From Nitrosomonas halophila (GTDB lineage Bacteria > Pseudomonadota > Gammaproteobacteria > Burkholderiales > Nitrosomonadaceae): 64,000 nucleotides of DNA. How positions within the stretch are numbered: position 1 is the first letter of the stretch; each line of letters starts with the position of its first letter. The notes beneath the pieces are model-generated. The model did no database searches and was not told the DNA's origin. It saw only the letters and a program-made list of their open reading frames with translations. Positions 1 to 8,540 of this stretch are shown here, one piece after another. The DNA lies in NCBI RefSeq assembly GCF_900107165.1, contig NZ_FNOY01000011.1, positions 1 through 64,000 of the forward strand, read 5' to 3'. Made by a program: the position numbers and the translations under genes.

Positions 1-8
1 TACTAAAA

Positions 9-80
9 ATGGCACTACATCACCCTGCAGAAATAATCGCTATTGATTATAAAAGAATTTTTTTCTGATTTAGAGCAAAA
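9..80 (+). pseudogene. Detached 5' end of the partition actin gene
   Basis: An ATG at 9 opens a 19-codon frame. Its residues 9-14 read IIAIDY, which resembles the first strand and phosphate-1 loop start of actin-like ATPases. The frame stops at TGA (66-68). It is in the same frame as the ORF starting at 81, whose first family-like residues (WVKLAYG) come only after a G/T-rich stretch. I infer that the original N-terminus was separated from the rest by a short insertion carrying a stop. A chance resemblance over six residues cannot be excluded. Confidence 0.4.
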
Positions 81-1073
81 ATGGGGGGTTTTGGGTGGTT
101 TTGGGGGAAAAAGCTGCGAACTTGGGTTAAGTTGGCTTACGGTGTAAAAAATGGCTCTATCTCCCCCAAAACAATTCTACGTCCAGCAGGTGCGGCGCCA
201 GCAGACCGTTTTGGTTCACGCTTCGATGGCAGAACTCAGGATGATTTCCTGCATGTGATGGTGGATGGCAAAGCATTTGTTGCCGGTGTCTCACCGGACC
301 GCGCTGCGATGTGGAGCCGATCACTTCATGCGGACTATACTTCCAGCGAATCCTACAGGGCACTTTTCAAGTCGGGGTTGCTGCTCTCCGAAATGGAACA
401 GATCGATATGCTGGTGACCGGGTTGCCGGTTTCGCAATATATGGATGAAGACAGAAAGAAAGCCTTGTCGGAATCGATGACGGGCATTCACACCCTCACG
501 CCCAAACGAACCGTGGAAGTCAAGAAAGTCAAAGTCGTGCCGCAACCGATCGGCGGTTTTCTCGATTTCATCGCGAGAACCGATGAGGATATCGAAGACG
601 CGAGAGTGCTTGTCATCGATCCCGGCTTTTTCTCGGTCGATTGGGTGGTAATCAGCAATGACGAAATTCATAAGCAGTCATCCGGAACGAGCCTCAATGC
701 TTCTTCGGTATTGCTCGAAGAAGTTTCTCGGTTAATCGGCAAAGATCATGGCGCGGGTGTAAACATCGAAACAATCGAGCATGCCATCCGCCAGGAGAAA
801 TCATTCATTCTGGTTTTGGGTCAGAAAGTCGAAATCTCTCCCTATATCCAGGAAGCCAAGAAAACCGTTGGCCCGGTCGTTACCGAATCGATCCAGAAAG
901 CGTTGCGCATCGAAAGCAAAATGGTCGACCTGATCGTACTGGTCGGAGGCGGCGCCGTATTTTTCCGGGAAGCGGTGCAGGAATCCTTTCCTCGACTGAG
1001 GACCATCATGACACAGGATGCCGTCTATTCCAATTGCCGTGGTTTCTGGCTTATGGGGGCAGCCTATCAGTGA
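81..1073 (+). CDS. ParM/StbA-like actin-type plasmid segregation protein
   Basis: This 330-residue protein resembles the ParM/StbA family of actin-like ATPases, which form filaments that push sister plasmids apart. Visible motifs are the phosphate-2 region around residues 175-185 (VLVIDPGFFSVDW) and the adenosine motif near residue 290 (LIVLVGGGAVFF). The first 20 residues (GGFGWFWGKK and so on) do not look like the family, and the usual DxG phosphate-1 loop is absent from this frame. A better N-terminus lies just upstream behind an in-frame stop, so the product may be N-terminally damaged. The small downstream gene overlaps its stop codon, as expected for a ParM plus adaptor operon. Confidence 0.75.
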   Translation: MGGFGWFWGKKLRTWVKLAYGVKNGSISPKTILRPAGAAPADRFGSRFDGRTQDDFLHVMVDGKAFVAGVSPDRAAMWSRSLHADYTSSESYRALFKSGLLLSEMEQIDMLVTGLPVSQYMDEDRKKALSESMTGIHTLTPKRTVEVKKVKVVPQPIGGFLDFIARTDEDIEDARVLVIDPGFFSVDWVVISNDEIHKQSSGTSLNASSVLLEEVSRLIGKDHGAGVNIETIEHAIRQEKSFILVLGQKVEISPYIQEAKKTVGPVVTESIQKALRIESKMVDLIVLVGGGAVFFREAVQESFPRLRTIMTQDAVYSNCRGFWLMGAAYQ

Positions 1074-1327
1074 GCAGCATCAGGATCGTTCTGACCATCA
1101 ATCCGCATTTGAATCCAGAGCTTTTTGATGAACTGAATCGGCTGCCAACGAGAACGAGAGCCGAACGAGTCAGGACGTTGGCAACTATAGGCATAACCGT
1201 TTGCTCTGGCCAGATGGTTATGCCAAGCCCCCCGGAAAGTGATGCGGCCGATGCCAATCACATGAGCCGAGCACATGGAGAAAGCCGTGCAATCCGCGTA
1301 GCGAAGAAACTGAGCAGAGGGATATGA
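1070..1327 (+). CDS. Small partner protein coupled to the ParM-like gene
   Basis: The 85-residue product starts at GTG 1070, which overlaps the TGA of the parM-like gene (GTGA), implying translational coupling. The N-terminal half (ELFDELNRLPTRTRAERVR) looks like a small helical or ribbon-helix-helix DNA-binding domain. Position and size fit the ParR/StbB-type adaptor that links the actin filament to the centromere site. I do not recognise a specific family, so the role is inferred from synteny. Confidence 0.6.
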   Translation: MSSIRIVLTINPHLNPELFDELNRLPTRTRAERVRTLATIGITVCSGQMVMPSPPESDAADANHMSRAHGESRAIRVAKKLSRGI

Positions 1328-1411
1328 TTAATCCATACGGCCCGGCATAGGCGCGCTGCATGCCGGGTCAACTTCTGGTCGGAACCGATCAAACAAGGCA
1401 AGGTAAACTCT

Positions 1412-1918
1412 TCATACGATCCTAGTTCTGCAGAACGGACACCGCTCGGTATATTTTTTCCCGGAATCATATATGAATCTGGCATCACAGGTGCGGCACT
1501 TGGCAAACATGACGATCTGTATGCCCACATCACGCGCGGCAAAGTAGGCCGCATTGATATCAAGATCGGTTGTATTGATCAGCTGGAAATCTTTCCAGGC
1601 ATTCAGCAGGCTTTGGGGCGTCAATGACAGGTGATGTAATTTATAATTGGCAAGCGCAGGGACCGAAACACTATAGACGATTTTGTGGATGGATACGAAT
1701 GCCGCTAGTTTTGCCGCTGAATCATAATCCTCGATAAAACTCAGAACCGTATCCGGAAGCCTGCCATTTTTGGGGCTGGCGCCATGAATTTCCTTCCAGA
1801 GCTTGCGCAAAATTCTTGTACCGAGACCCGTCAAACTTCTCACGATAGACAACCGCAACCCAGCAGCAATAAGATCACGCGCAATTTGCAGATTATCCAG
1901 ATCGGCAAGACAAACCAC
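1412..1918 (-). CDS. FlhC-like transcriptional activator subunit (SetC/AcaC type)
   Basis: The 168-residue protein has the FlhC layout: an N-terminal helical segment (LADLDNLQIARDLIAAGLRL), the region SLTGLGTRILRKLWKEIHG, the segment SPKNGRLPDTV, and a C-terminal zinc site with two CxxC pairs (CRTCDARF and CPFCR, residues about 142-165). In SXT/R391 elements and IncC plasmids, FlhD/FlhC-like pairs (SetDC, AcaDC) switch on the transfer operons, and the flagellar FlhDC are relatives. The GTG start abuts the TGA of the FlhD-like gene (TGAGTG), so the two are co-translated. Flagellar genes are absent here, so a conjugation role is much more likely. Confidence 0.8.
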   Translation of the reverse strand: MVCLADLDNLQIARDLIAAGLRLSIVRSLTGLGTRILRKLWKEIHGASPKNGRLPDTVLSFIEDYDSAAKLAAFVSIHKIVYSVSVPALANYKLHHLSLTPQSLLNAWKDFQLINTTDLDINAAYFAARDVGIQIVMFAKCRTCDARFIYDSGKKYTERCPFCRTRIV

Positions 1919-2191
1919 TCAAGTTCTCCTGGTGGGAAGAGATACCACATATGTGGTCCGATAGGATTTTGGCATATTCATTAACTGAATCATTTCTGAT
2001 TCTGATAACCTTATACCTAATAGGCTTACTCCTGCAGACTGAGCAAGCTCGCCAATTTCTTCCACACTCATCTCGGACAGCTTATCTAAAATAGAACGTG
2101 GAATACCGGACAGCAATTCTCCTGAGTTGGATTTAGCTGCGTCCCTGGCCATGATCAGGTACTGATAATTGATAGAAAAGATATCTTTCAT
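1919..2191 (-). CDS. FlhD-like transcriptional activator subunit (SetD/AcaD type)
   Basis: This 90-residue protein matches the FlhD pattern: an N-terminal helix (IFSINYQYLIMARDAA), a middle region with the Ser/Pro segment SGIPRSILDKLSEMS, and a short helical C-terminus. FlhD-type subunits form a heterohexamer with FlhC and activate sigma70 promoters from a distance. It is the first gene of a two-gene minus-strand operon with the FlhC-like gene. Its start lies 85 bp from the divergent HTH gene at 2277, so the intergenic region is the likely control point for both. The family assignment rests on the paired context as much as on the sequence. Confidence 0.7.
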   Translation of the reverse strand: MKDIFSINYQYLIMARDAAKSNSGELLSGIPRSILDKLSEMSVEEIGELAQSAGVSLLGIRLSESEMIQLMNMPKSYRTTYVVSLPTRRT

Positions 2192-2276
2192 GCTCTTTTT
2201 CCATAAATTGTTACCTAATTAGAATAATACTCTTTTAATATATGTTGTCAAATAATTTAATACAAAAGGAGCTATT

Positions 2277-2687
2277 TTGAACGCCGAGGAAATTGCCTTA
2301 AGGTTGAGGCAATGGAGGAAATCCATAGAAAAAACTCAGATAGAATTTGCTGAATTAGCCGGGATCAGCATCACCATCATCAGAAAATGCGAGGGTGGCA
2401 AGAGTATTCCAGGCGGCCAGTCATTGATTGCTTTCTCAAAGACAGGCGTCAATCTGCACTGGCTGTTGACTGGCGTCGGTGAAATGACCGCTCCGGGAGA
2501 GCCTGTTGACTTACGCCCGTTTCTTTTGAGATTACGCGCCCTGGAAGAACAAATGGTGGAACTCGACGATGAAAAATGTTCCGCCATCCTGGACGGACTC
2601 TCCGCCAGAATTCAGGAAGCGAGAAAGATGGCCGAACTGGAAAGAAAGATCATCGCCATCAGAAAAAAAATGGATGGAGAGGAGTAA
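2277..2687 (+). CDS. Small XRE-type helix-turn-helix regulator
   Basis: A 136-residue protein. Residues about 4-60 form an XRE/Cro-CI type HTH (RLRQWRKSIEKTQIEFAELA, then ITIIRKCEGGKSIPGGQSL) and the C-terminal third is a charged coiled coil likely to mediate oligomerisation. There is no S24 autopeptidase domain, unlike SetR of SXT. The start is TTG, supported by a strong AAAGGAG at 2265-2271. Being divergent from the FlhDC-like activators, it probably represses or balances them, as the Acr/SetR regulators do in related elements. That role is inference. Confidence 0.75.
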   Translation: MNAEEIALRLRQWRKSIEKTQIEFAELAGISITIIRKCEGGKSIPGGQSLIAFSKTGVNLHWLLTGVGEMTAPGEPVDLRPFLLRLRALEEQMVELDDEKCSAILDGLSARIQEARKMAELERKIIAIRKKMDGEE

Positions 2688-2753
2688 GAGTTAATCAGCA
2701 AGCATAATGAATGGCAACAGGCAGGATTATGGATACACAGTCGATCGAAAAAG

Positions 2754-3760
2754 TATTTAACCTGAGTTCGGGATAAGAAAAGTAGAGGTGAGCGCCTACT
2801 TTTTGCGTAAGATTATGTTTTCCTACATAAATCTACCGTATCCAGGAGACGCTCATGGACAGTTTAACCGAACTTTTTTGCCTGATAGATGATTTTTGCC
2901 GCCAGTTCGAGCCTGCTTTAGAGCGTCATCTTCTGGAAGCAGGAGTAAAAAAGCGTAAGCGTTGCAGCGAATTGAGCTTGTCGGAGTTGATGACTTTGGC
3001 CATTTTGTTCCATCAGTTGCGCTTTCGCCAGTTCAAGAGTTTTTACCTGATTTACGCATGCGGTCACTTGCAGGCTGAGTTTCCGAAGCTGCCGAGCTAC
3101 CAACGATGCGTGGAACTCCTGCCCCGCTGTGTGATTCCCCTGGCGGCCTTGTTCGAGGTGCTCAAAGGCCAATGCGACGGGATTTCCATCGCCGACGCTA
3201 CTGCGCTCGCCGTTTGCGATAACCGGCGCATTGCTCGCCATCGGGTTTTCGCAGACAGCGCCAGGCGCGGCAAGACTTCGATGGGTTGGTTCTATGGATT
3301 CAAGCTCCATGTTATCATCAACTCGAAGGGCGAACTGATTCGCCTCCGGCTCACTGCTGGCAATGTCGATGACCGTAAGCCCATGCCCGACCTCTGCCAG
3401 GGGCTGTTCGGCCAGCTGTTCGCCGATAAGGGCTACCTCGCTCACTGGCTCACTGAGACACTGGCCCGGCAAGACCTTCAGCTCATTACCCCTCTCAAGA
3501 AAAATATGAAACCTGTGCCCCGCACCGAGTTTGAAAAAGCTATTTTGCATCGTCGTTCCCTGATCGAAACGGTCTTTGACGAATTGAAGAACCTTTGCCA
3601 GATCGAGCACACTCGCCATCGCTCTCCCTTCAATTTCCTCGTCAATCTGATGGCTGGTATCGTGGCCTACTGCTTGGACGATAGCAAGCCTACCCTGAAC
3701 CTGACCAGGAATAATAGCTTGGCCAAAGCTTGAGGACTTATCCCGAACTCAGGTTATTTA
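2754..3760. mobile_element. IS982-family insertion sequence with 6-bp target duplication
   Basis: The element spans 2760-3754 (995 bp). Its ends are perfect 18-bp inverted repeats, ACCTGAGTTCGGGATAAG at 2760-2777 and its complement at 3737-3754. It is flanked by the direct repeat TATTTA (2754-2759 and 3755-3760). One transposase gene fills it. The insertion falls between the HTH gene and the ribosome-binding site of the small membrane-protein gene at 3771, so it may separate that gene from its promoter. The clean ends suggest a recent, intact insertion. Confidence 0.95.
2855..3733 (+). CDS. IS982-family transposase
   Basis: The 292-residue protein is full length for IS982 transposases. DDE catalytic residues are visible: D in ISIADATALAV (about 111), D in LFADKGYLAHW (about 191) and E in RRSLIETVFDELKN (about 239). 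GWFYGFKLHVIIN, typical of the family, precedes the second Asp. It catalyses cut-and-paste movement of the element and is flanked on both sides by its inverted repeats. No frameshift or stop is seen, so it is probably active. Confidence 0.95.
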   Translation: MDSLTELFCLIDDFCRQFEPALERHLLEAGVKKRKRCSELSLSELMTLAILFHQLRFRQFKSFYLIYACGHLQAEFPKLPSYQRCVELLPRCVIPLAALFEVLKGQCDGISIADATALAVCDNRRIARHRVFADSARRGKTSMGWFYGFKLHVIINSKGELIRLRLTAGNVDDRKPMPDLCQGLFGQLFADKGYLAHWLTETLARQDLQLITPLKKNMKPVPRTEFEKAILHRRSLIETVFDELKNLCQIEHTRHRSPFNFLVNLMAGIVAYCLDDSKPTLNLTRNNSLAKA

Positions 3761-3770
3761 GGAGTTGATC

Positions 3771-4112
3771 ATGAGCACCATGAAGAGAAAAATCGAATCC
3801 GTGGCAAAAGTGCTGCTCTACCTCGTTATCGCTTCGTACATTATTCTGAATGCAGATACGGTTGACGCAGGCATGGTGGCATTCTATCTGGGATTGTCCG
3901 CCGTTATCTGGGCAGTGCTCTGGTTTCTGTTTGTATTTGTCAGGGATGCAATCATCGCATTTGGCTGGAAAAAACCAGAATTTTCACTTCCGCAGCATGA
4001 ACGTGAGGATGTCGAAATGAATAGAGCCGAGGAAAGAAATGATGGTTTATCGTTAAATCTCTCTGACACGACAGATCCACATGACCCTTCTTTCCGGCTA
4101 TTCGATAAATAG
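3771..4112 (+). CDS. Small two-helix inner-membrane protein of unknown function
   Basis: The ATG at 3771 is preceded by AGGAG (3760-3764), and the IS target duplication ends at 3760. The 113-residue protein has a basic N-terminus, two predicted membrane helices (about residues 10-27 and 34-57, YLGLSAVIWAVLWFLFVFV) and a polar, acidic C-terminal tail. I recognise no family. It lies convergent with the end of the tra operon, and its native promoter may have been displaced by the IS insertion. Confidence 0.6.
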   Translation: MSTMKRKIESVAKVLLYLVIASYIILNADTVDAGMVAFYLGLSAVIWAVLWFLFVFVRDAIIAFGWKKPEFSLPQHEREDVEMNRAEERNDGLSLNLSDTTDPHDPSFRLFDK

Positions 4113-4142
4113 AGCATTTATGCCCTATGGCTGGATGATTCA

Positions 4143-7091
4143 TTATTTGCCTTTTTCTCCTGGCACCTTCGGTATCAGATTCCGAATACTATCCATCTTT
4201 GGATCCTGAGGAGCTCCCTGCTGCATACGTTGTTGCTGAGCCTCAGGCACTGCTGCTCCTGGTACAGCAATAGACATGTCGATACCAGGCACTTTATCCA
4301 GAAGTTTCGAGCCGAGACTATCGGGCAGCGAACCTGCAGCGGCGTTACTTCCTGCGATCCCCGCAAGAGGCTGAGAACCAGGATCGGTCATTCTCACGGC
4401 TTTTTCCTGCAGCGGCCCACCCCGACTCTCCACATTGACGTTACCGGCACCCAAAGCCTGGATGACGCGCTCCCTGGCCTCCCCAAACCTTCCGGGCATC
4501 TCACTTGTAGCCATTCTATCCGGCGATACATCCGCTGATCCGGAAAAACCGGAAACAACATTTGTCGAACTGCCATGGAATGCCCGCACGCCTGCCGCAC
4601 CCCCCATCATCTGTGACTGCTCGACGAAGAAGTGCCGAATGTCGTCCGGCGAATTGAACTGCGGTGCATTAGAGGACACCATTGATTCCATGTGTTCTTT
4701 GTAGAAAGTGTCAAGGAATGGCACTAACAGTTCAGGATTTTTCTCGGCCATTTCAGACACAGTCGATCCGTCGAAATTTCGACCGAGATAGGAGTTGTAC
4801 TGTGTACTCATCCACCCCATGAATCGATGGTACATGCTCGCTTCAAACGCGCCCGAACTCTCCCTCAACTGGCCTGCCATTTCCTTGTAGGATTCTGATC
4901 GCTGGAGATGCGCTGTCGCCATATCGGCATGGGTTCGCGACTCGCTGAAGCTCGAACTGATTCCTTCCACCGCGCGGCGCGCCGATTCGTCTGACCGGTC
5001 AAAACTGGCGCTACGAATAGCCTGTTCGGCCCGGCTCAGCGCTTCGGAGTGCCCATCCTTTTGCAAATACCCCACGGCAGATTTCAAGGTTTGCTCTGCG
5101 CTGGCTGATGATCCGCCACTCATTCTTGCGGATGCCTGGACTGCAAGAGGCAGAAGCATATTAAGCGCTTGGGGATTTTTGATCAAAGCTTGTCCAATCC
5201 CAAGAATTTCTGCACTTTGTCCTTGGCTTAACCCATGATCCCTGGCAAACGTATTGGCGATCTCTCTCACTTCGTTCACGGCTTGCGAAAATCCGATCTG
5301 ACTGCTGGTCCCAGTTTGGGTGCCGGTGCGTTCACTTATGCCATGAGATCTGGCAAAGTCGAATGCTTGCTGCAAGCCAGACGCATAGATTTTGGCGGAC
5401 GTGACCATCTCACTGGCAGCAGCCGTCTGTGCCGATTCCGACTGTTGCTGAAAGGTGCTGGCCATGCGCTCGCCGAATGTCAGGCGCATGCTGGTATTGT
5501 GGCGGATCAGCGATGAGTCGAATGCTTCCTGACCGTTTGCCAGATGAGTCGTGATGATGCCGTTACTGCCAGCCGAATAATGAACCGGTGCACCCGTGCG
5601 AGTAATGGGTTGCGTGTTGTACTGCCACATGGTCTGATTGTCCACCCCGAGCTGCCCCATGCTGACGTTTCCCTGGGAGGCTGCCGCAGCAAAACGGGCG
5701 GCCTCCGCTCCCACCGGAGATCTCAGCACGCTGCTGAATGCGGCGGCGCCAAGAGACAAACCCTCAACCATCATCCAGGCGATGGTAGGAACGCCTACCG
5801 CAGCAATCATGCCGGCGATCGCCTGATCGGATATCATCAGATTGTTGAGGTAAGTGTAGGTCATCATCGACATGCCGCCGTGCGCCATTGCGTCAGCCTG
5901 TTTGGAGGAATACATCGTGACGATGAAATTCATGACGGCATAAAGAGGCGGCCAAAGCTGGATCCACAGCAGGCTTTTAGCGTACATCGCCAACGCCCGG
6001 ATGCCGTAATGACCGAGTACGACCACGATCAGCAAGGCCAGCGGCGCCAGTGCGTACTGGACCATCTCGAGGATGTTCCGCATCTTGGGCATGACCTGCT
6101 GGCCGACCGCCGCCATGACCTTGTAGGATTCGGAAGTCGAGCGCAGCGCCTGAACTTCGGCGAGCGCTGTCGTGGCAGTGGCCGCATCTCCGATTTGGGC
6201 CGGTATTTTATACTGCGCATCCAGGAACTGATTCATCACCATACCCTGGCGAATGATTTCTGGCGCACTGGCGGCTATGCTGGTATAGAGATTGGCGGAC
6301 GTGACAATCTGGCTTTGCGTCAGTGCCTGGCGCATGGCAAGCGGGACAGTCGGATTGAGCGCGTTGGCCAGATCCCCGATGGTCGAACCGACCACCGTGT
6401 CGATCTGACCAGTCAGAACAGCGTAGGCTTCGGGGCAAGTCTGTGGGTCCATCATGACGCCAGCAGGCAGCTCGCGGAGCTCGACGTAGCGGGCAATGTT
6501 TGTTCTGCCGCTGAGATACGCCCAGATATCCGGTTGCCGAACGATCTCGTGGGGCGGAACGAAACCAGTCGCAAATTCCGGATAGACGCACTCCCGAATG
6601 AAATCCATCATGTTGGCCGAGAGGACGGGACTGCCCGACCTGGCCATCAATATATCGCGGATCACCCTCGCGCCAAAAAGCGTCCCGGAACGGCGGAACT
6701 GCACGTCGTCGGGAAGCGAAAAGACTGTCTCGAACGATGTCGTCAGCCAATCTCCGATCTGACTGACACCACCGGCCAGCAGCGCCATGCCAAGCGGCAC
6801 ATTGGCGACTGGCTGCGGATTGGGATTGGCGCTGGTGCGATCGATCACCAGCACGGTCGCCTTGGGTACCAGCAGCAACCCATGCAGGAAGGCAAGCATG
6901 ATCACCCAGCGCCACATATCTTCCAGCTGACTACGTCCGGCCAGCACCGCAATGGTTATGGAGATGAGCGCCACAATGGCAAGCAACCGCACCAGCCCCA
7001 AAAAATCGGAGCTGTTGGTCAGGGATGCCACCGCATTGAACAATGCGATCAACTCGTCTGTATTCCAATAAGAGAAGACCTCGAAGTTCAC
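4143..7091 (-). CDS. traG: TraG, mating-pair stabilisation and pilus assembly protein
   Basis: The 982-residue protein is close to the length of F TraG (938). The N-terminal third has several membrane segments (for example LVRLLAIVALISITIAVLAG near residue 33, then helices around 350-380 and 420-450) and the Cys-containing periplasmic region of TraG_N. The long polar C-terminal region is rich in Ser, Gln and Ala, like the part of F TraG implicated in stabilising mating aggregates and in entry exclusion. The start is GTG 7091, just after the traH stop, with no strong Shine-Dalgarno sequence. It is the last gene of the transfer operon. Confidence 0.9.
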   Translation of the reverse strand: MNFEVFSYWNTDELIALFNAVASLTNSSDFLGLVRLLAIVALISITIAVLAGRSQLEDMWRWVIMLAFLHGLLLVPKATVLVIDRTSANPNPQPVANVPLGMALLAGGVSQIGDWLTTSFETVFSLPDDVQFRRSGTLFGARVIRDILMARSGSPVLSANMMDFIRECVYPEFATGFVPPHEIVRQPDIWAYLSGRTNIARYVELRELPAGVMMDPQTCPEAYAVLTGQIDTVVGSTIGDLANALNPTVPLAMRQALTQSQIVTSANLYTSIAASAPEIIRQGMVMNQFLDAQYKIPAQIGDAATATTALAEVQALRSTSESYKVMAAVGQQVMPKMRNILEMVQYALAPLALLIVVVLGHYGIRALAMYAKSLLWIQLWPPLYAVMNFIVTMYSSKQADAMAHGGMSMMTYTYLNNLMISDQAIAGMIAAVGVPTIAWMMVEGLSLGAAAFSSVLRSPVGAEAARFAAAASQGNVSMGQLGVDNQTMWQYNTQPITRTGAPVHYSAGSNGIITTHLANGQEAFDSSLIRHNTSMRLTFGERMASTFQQQSESAQTAAASEMVTSAKIYASGLQQAFDFARSHGISERTGTQTGTSSQIGFSQAVNEVREIANTFARDHGLSQGQSAEILGIGQALIKNPQALNMLLPLAVQASARMSGGSSASAEQTLKSAVGYLQKDGHSEALSRAEQAIRSASFDRSDESARRAVEGISSSFSESRTHADMATAHLQRSESYKEMAGQLRESSGAFEASMYHRFMGWMSTQYNSYLGRNFDGSTVSEMAEKNPELLVPFLDTFYKEHMESMVSSNAPQFNSPDDIRHFFVEQSQMMGGAAGVRAFHGSSTNVVSGFSGSADVSPDRMATSEMPGRFGEARERVIQALGAGNVNVESRGGPLQEKAVRMTDPGSQPLAGIAGSNAAAGSLPDSLGSKLLDKVPGIDMSIAVPGAAVPEAQQQRMQQGAPQDPKMDSIRNLIPKVPGEKGK

Positions 7092-7098
7092 GCCCGCT

Positions 7099-8520
7099 CT
7101 ACTTCAGATCGATGTTGGAATTGAACAATGCCAAGGTATTGCGCAGATCGTTCGACACCGCACTCATCATGGTCTGGTTGATGAGTTGGAGGTTTCTGGC
7201 TTGCTGTGCGATTCCGATGCCTTTCTGGTAGGCATTCGCCACACTGTCGGCCATCTCCTGCTGAACCACCCGGGAATCTTCCTGAAGTTTTTCGATATTC
7301 TTGACGGCAACGGCATCCTGCAACCCGCGCGCATTCAGCAACGCCTTATTCATTTCCCTGAGCGCTGCCGTCATGAAATTGGAAGCGACCTCGGTCGCAA
7401 TGATTTCCGAATATTCATCGAGCGCAGCCGAGGAAAAAGGCATGGAGGCCGCCATCGACAACAGTTTCCAAAGTGGCGTGGCCGATTGTGTCAGAAAAAA
7501 TTTCTCCGTATCACTGAAACCCTGGGGTGCGCGCGTATCGATGTTGCCAATGCCTTTTTTGACAATTTCCCGGACACGCCAGGCAAACGGAATGATGTTG
7601 ACACTGTCTTCAACCACATTTTCGCAATCGTTGCCCGCGCAGCGCCACACCGTAATGTTTTTGCCATGCTCCGCAACATTGCCGATCAGATCCTTGAATT
7701 CGAGCGTTCTACCAAAATAATGCAATTGCGGCACTTCGTTTCCTGTCTCTCCCGTGCCCCTGACGATGACTGTCCCGACCAAGCTCATCATCAGCTCCTT
7801 GATGTGCTCCGGCGCGTTCAGGCTGCGCATGGCCTCCCAGGCAACGTTGCCTGGATTGAGATAGGCCTTCAGTTTTGGATCGGCATTGGAGGCGTCCTGC
7901 AATGTTTCCTTTCTCGCGGCAAAGTCGCTCATCCAAGACGACAACCCATCCAGGGAATCATTGAATTTGTTGAGCATCGTGGCACCGTTGCTCTGTGCAT
8001 TGATCTGCTCCTTGGCTTGCTGCGCCATCTGCGGCAGCGGCGTCATGCCAACGAGTGCCTCCGCCGCTCGGCAGGAATTCATGTTGAGCAAGCCGTTCGC
8101 ATTTTGTGCGACATGCTGCAGACTCTTGAGCAAATCGGCCAGATCCGGCGAAATGGACTGCACGGCGATCATGAAGGCATAACCCAGTGCGTTGTTGGCG
8201 ATGTTCTTCAGCAACGCCGTAAAACGGTCCACATTGATGTACGAGAACGAGCCCGCATGCAAATCGATACCGCCACAACCGGCCCGAAAGGTCGGTGGCG
8301 CAAGGCTCGCCAACTGATAGCTGACCATTGGGGTACGCATATAAATGGATCCACCGCTATAAAACGATCCGGTTTGTCCCTTGACTGCCTGGGGTGTCGT
8401 GACGTTGCCGTAAACACCCATTGCATTGAACCAGGCATTCATATCCGCGCTGATGTTGGAAAGCGCGGGGTTACTCGATGCTGCCAGAATCAGAGTCAGG
8501 ATAAAACAGGCTTTGCGCAT
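7099..8520 (-). CDS. traH: TraH, F-type conjugative pilus assembly protein
   Basis: A 473-residue protein with a signal peptide (RKACFILTLILAASSNPALS) and the TraH pattern, including the conserved N-terminal segment GSFYSGGSIYMRTP, a Cys near residue 75 in RAGCGGIDLHAG, and a coiled-coil C-terminus. TraH is periplasmic and works with TraF, TraU, TraW and TrbI in pilus assembly and retraction. I chose ATG 8520 because GGAGAGACCC precedes it; the TTG 12 bp upstream is weaker. It lies between traF and traG in the canonical order. Confidence 0.93.
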   Translation of the reverse strand: MRKACFILTLILAASSNPALSNISADMNAWFNAMGVYGNVTTPQAVKGQTGSFYSGGSIYMRTPMVSYQLASLAPPTFRAGCGGIDLHAGSFSYINVDRFTALLKNIANNALGYAFMIAVQSISPDLADLLKSLQHVAQNANGLLNMNSCRAAEALVGMTPLPQMAQQAKEQINAQSNGATMLNKFNDSLDGLSSWMSDFAARKETLQDASNADPKLKAYLNPGNVAWEAMRSLNAPEHIKELMMSLVGTVIVRGTGETGNEVPQLHYFGRTLEFKDLIGNVAEHGKNITVWRCAGNDCENVVEDSVNIIPFAWRVREIVKKGIGNIDTRAPQGFSDTEKFFLTQSATPLWKLLSMAASMPFSSAALDEYSEIIATEVASNFMTAALREMNKALLNARGLQDAVAVKNIEKLQEDSRVVQQEMADSVANAYQKGIGIAQQARNLQLINQTMMSAVSNDLRNTLALFNSNIDLK

Positions 8521-8540
8521 GGGTCTCTCCAATCATGCCA

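Noticed and set aside
2918-3619. Minus-strand ORF inside the IS
   Set aside because: Antisense to the IS982 transposase; IS982 elements encode a single protein.
5544-7124. Long plus-strand ORF (526 codons) opposite traG
   Set aside because: Antisense to a well-supported gene, His/Arg-rich and low in family features; a shadow frame in GC-rich DNA.
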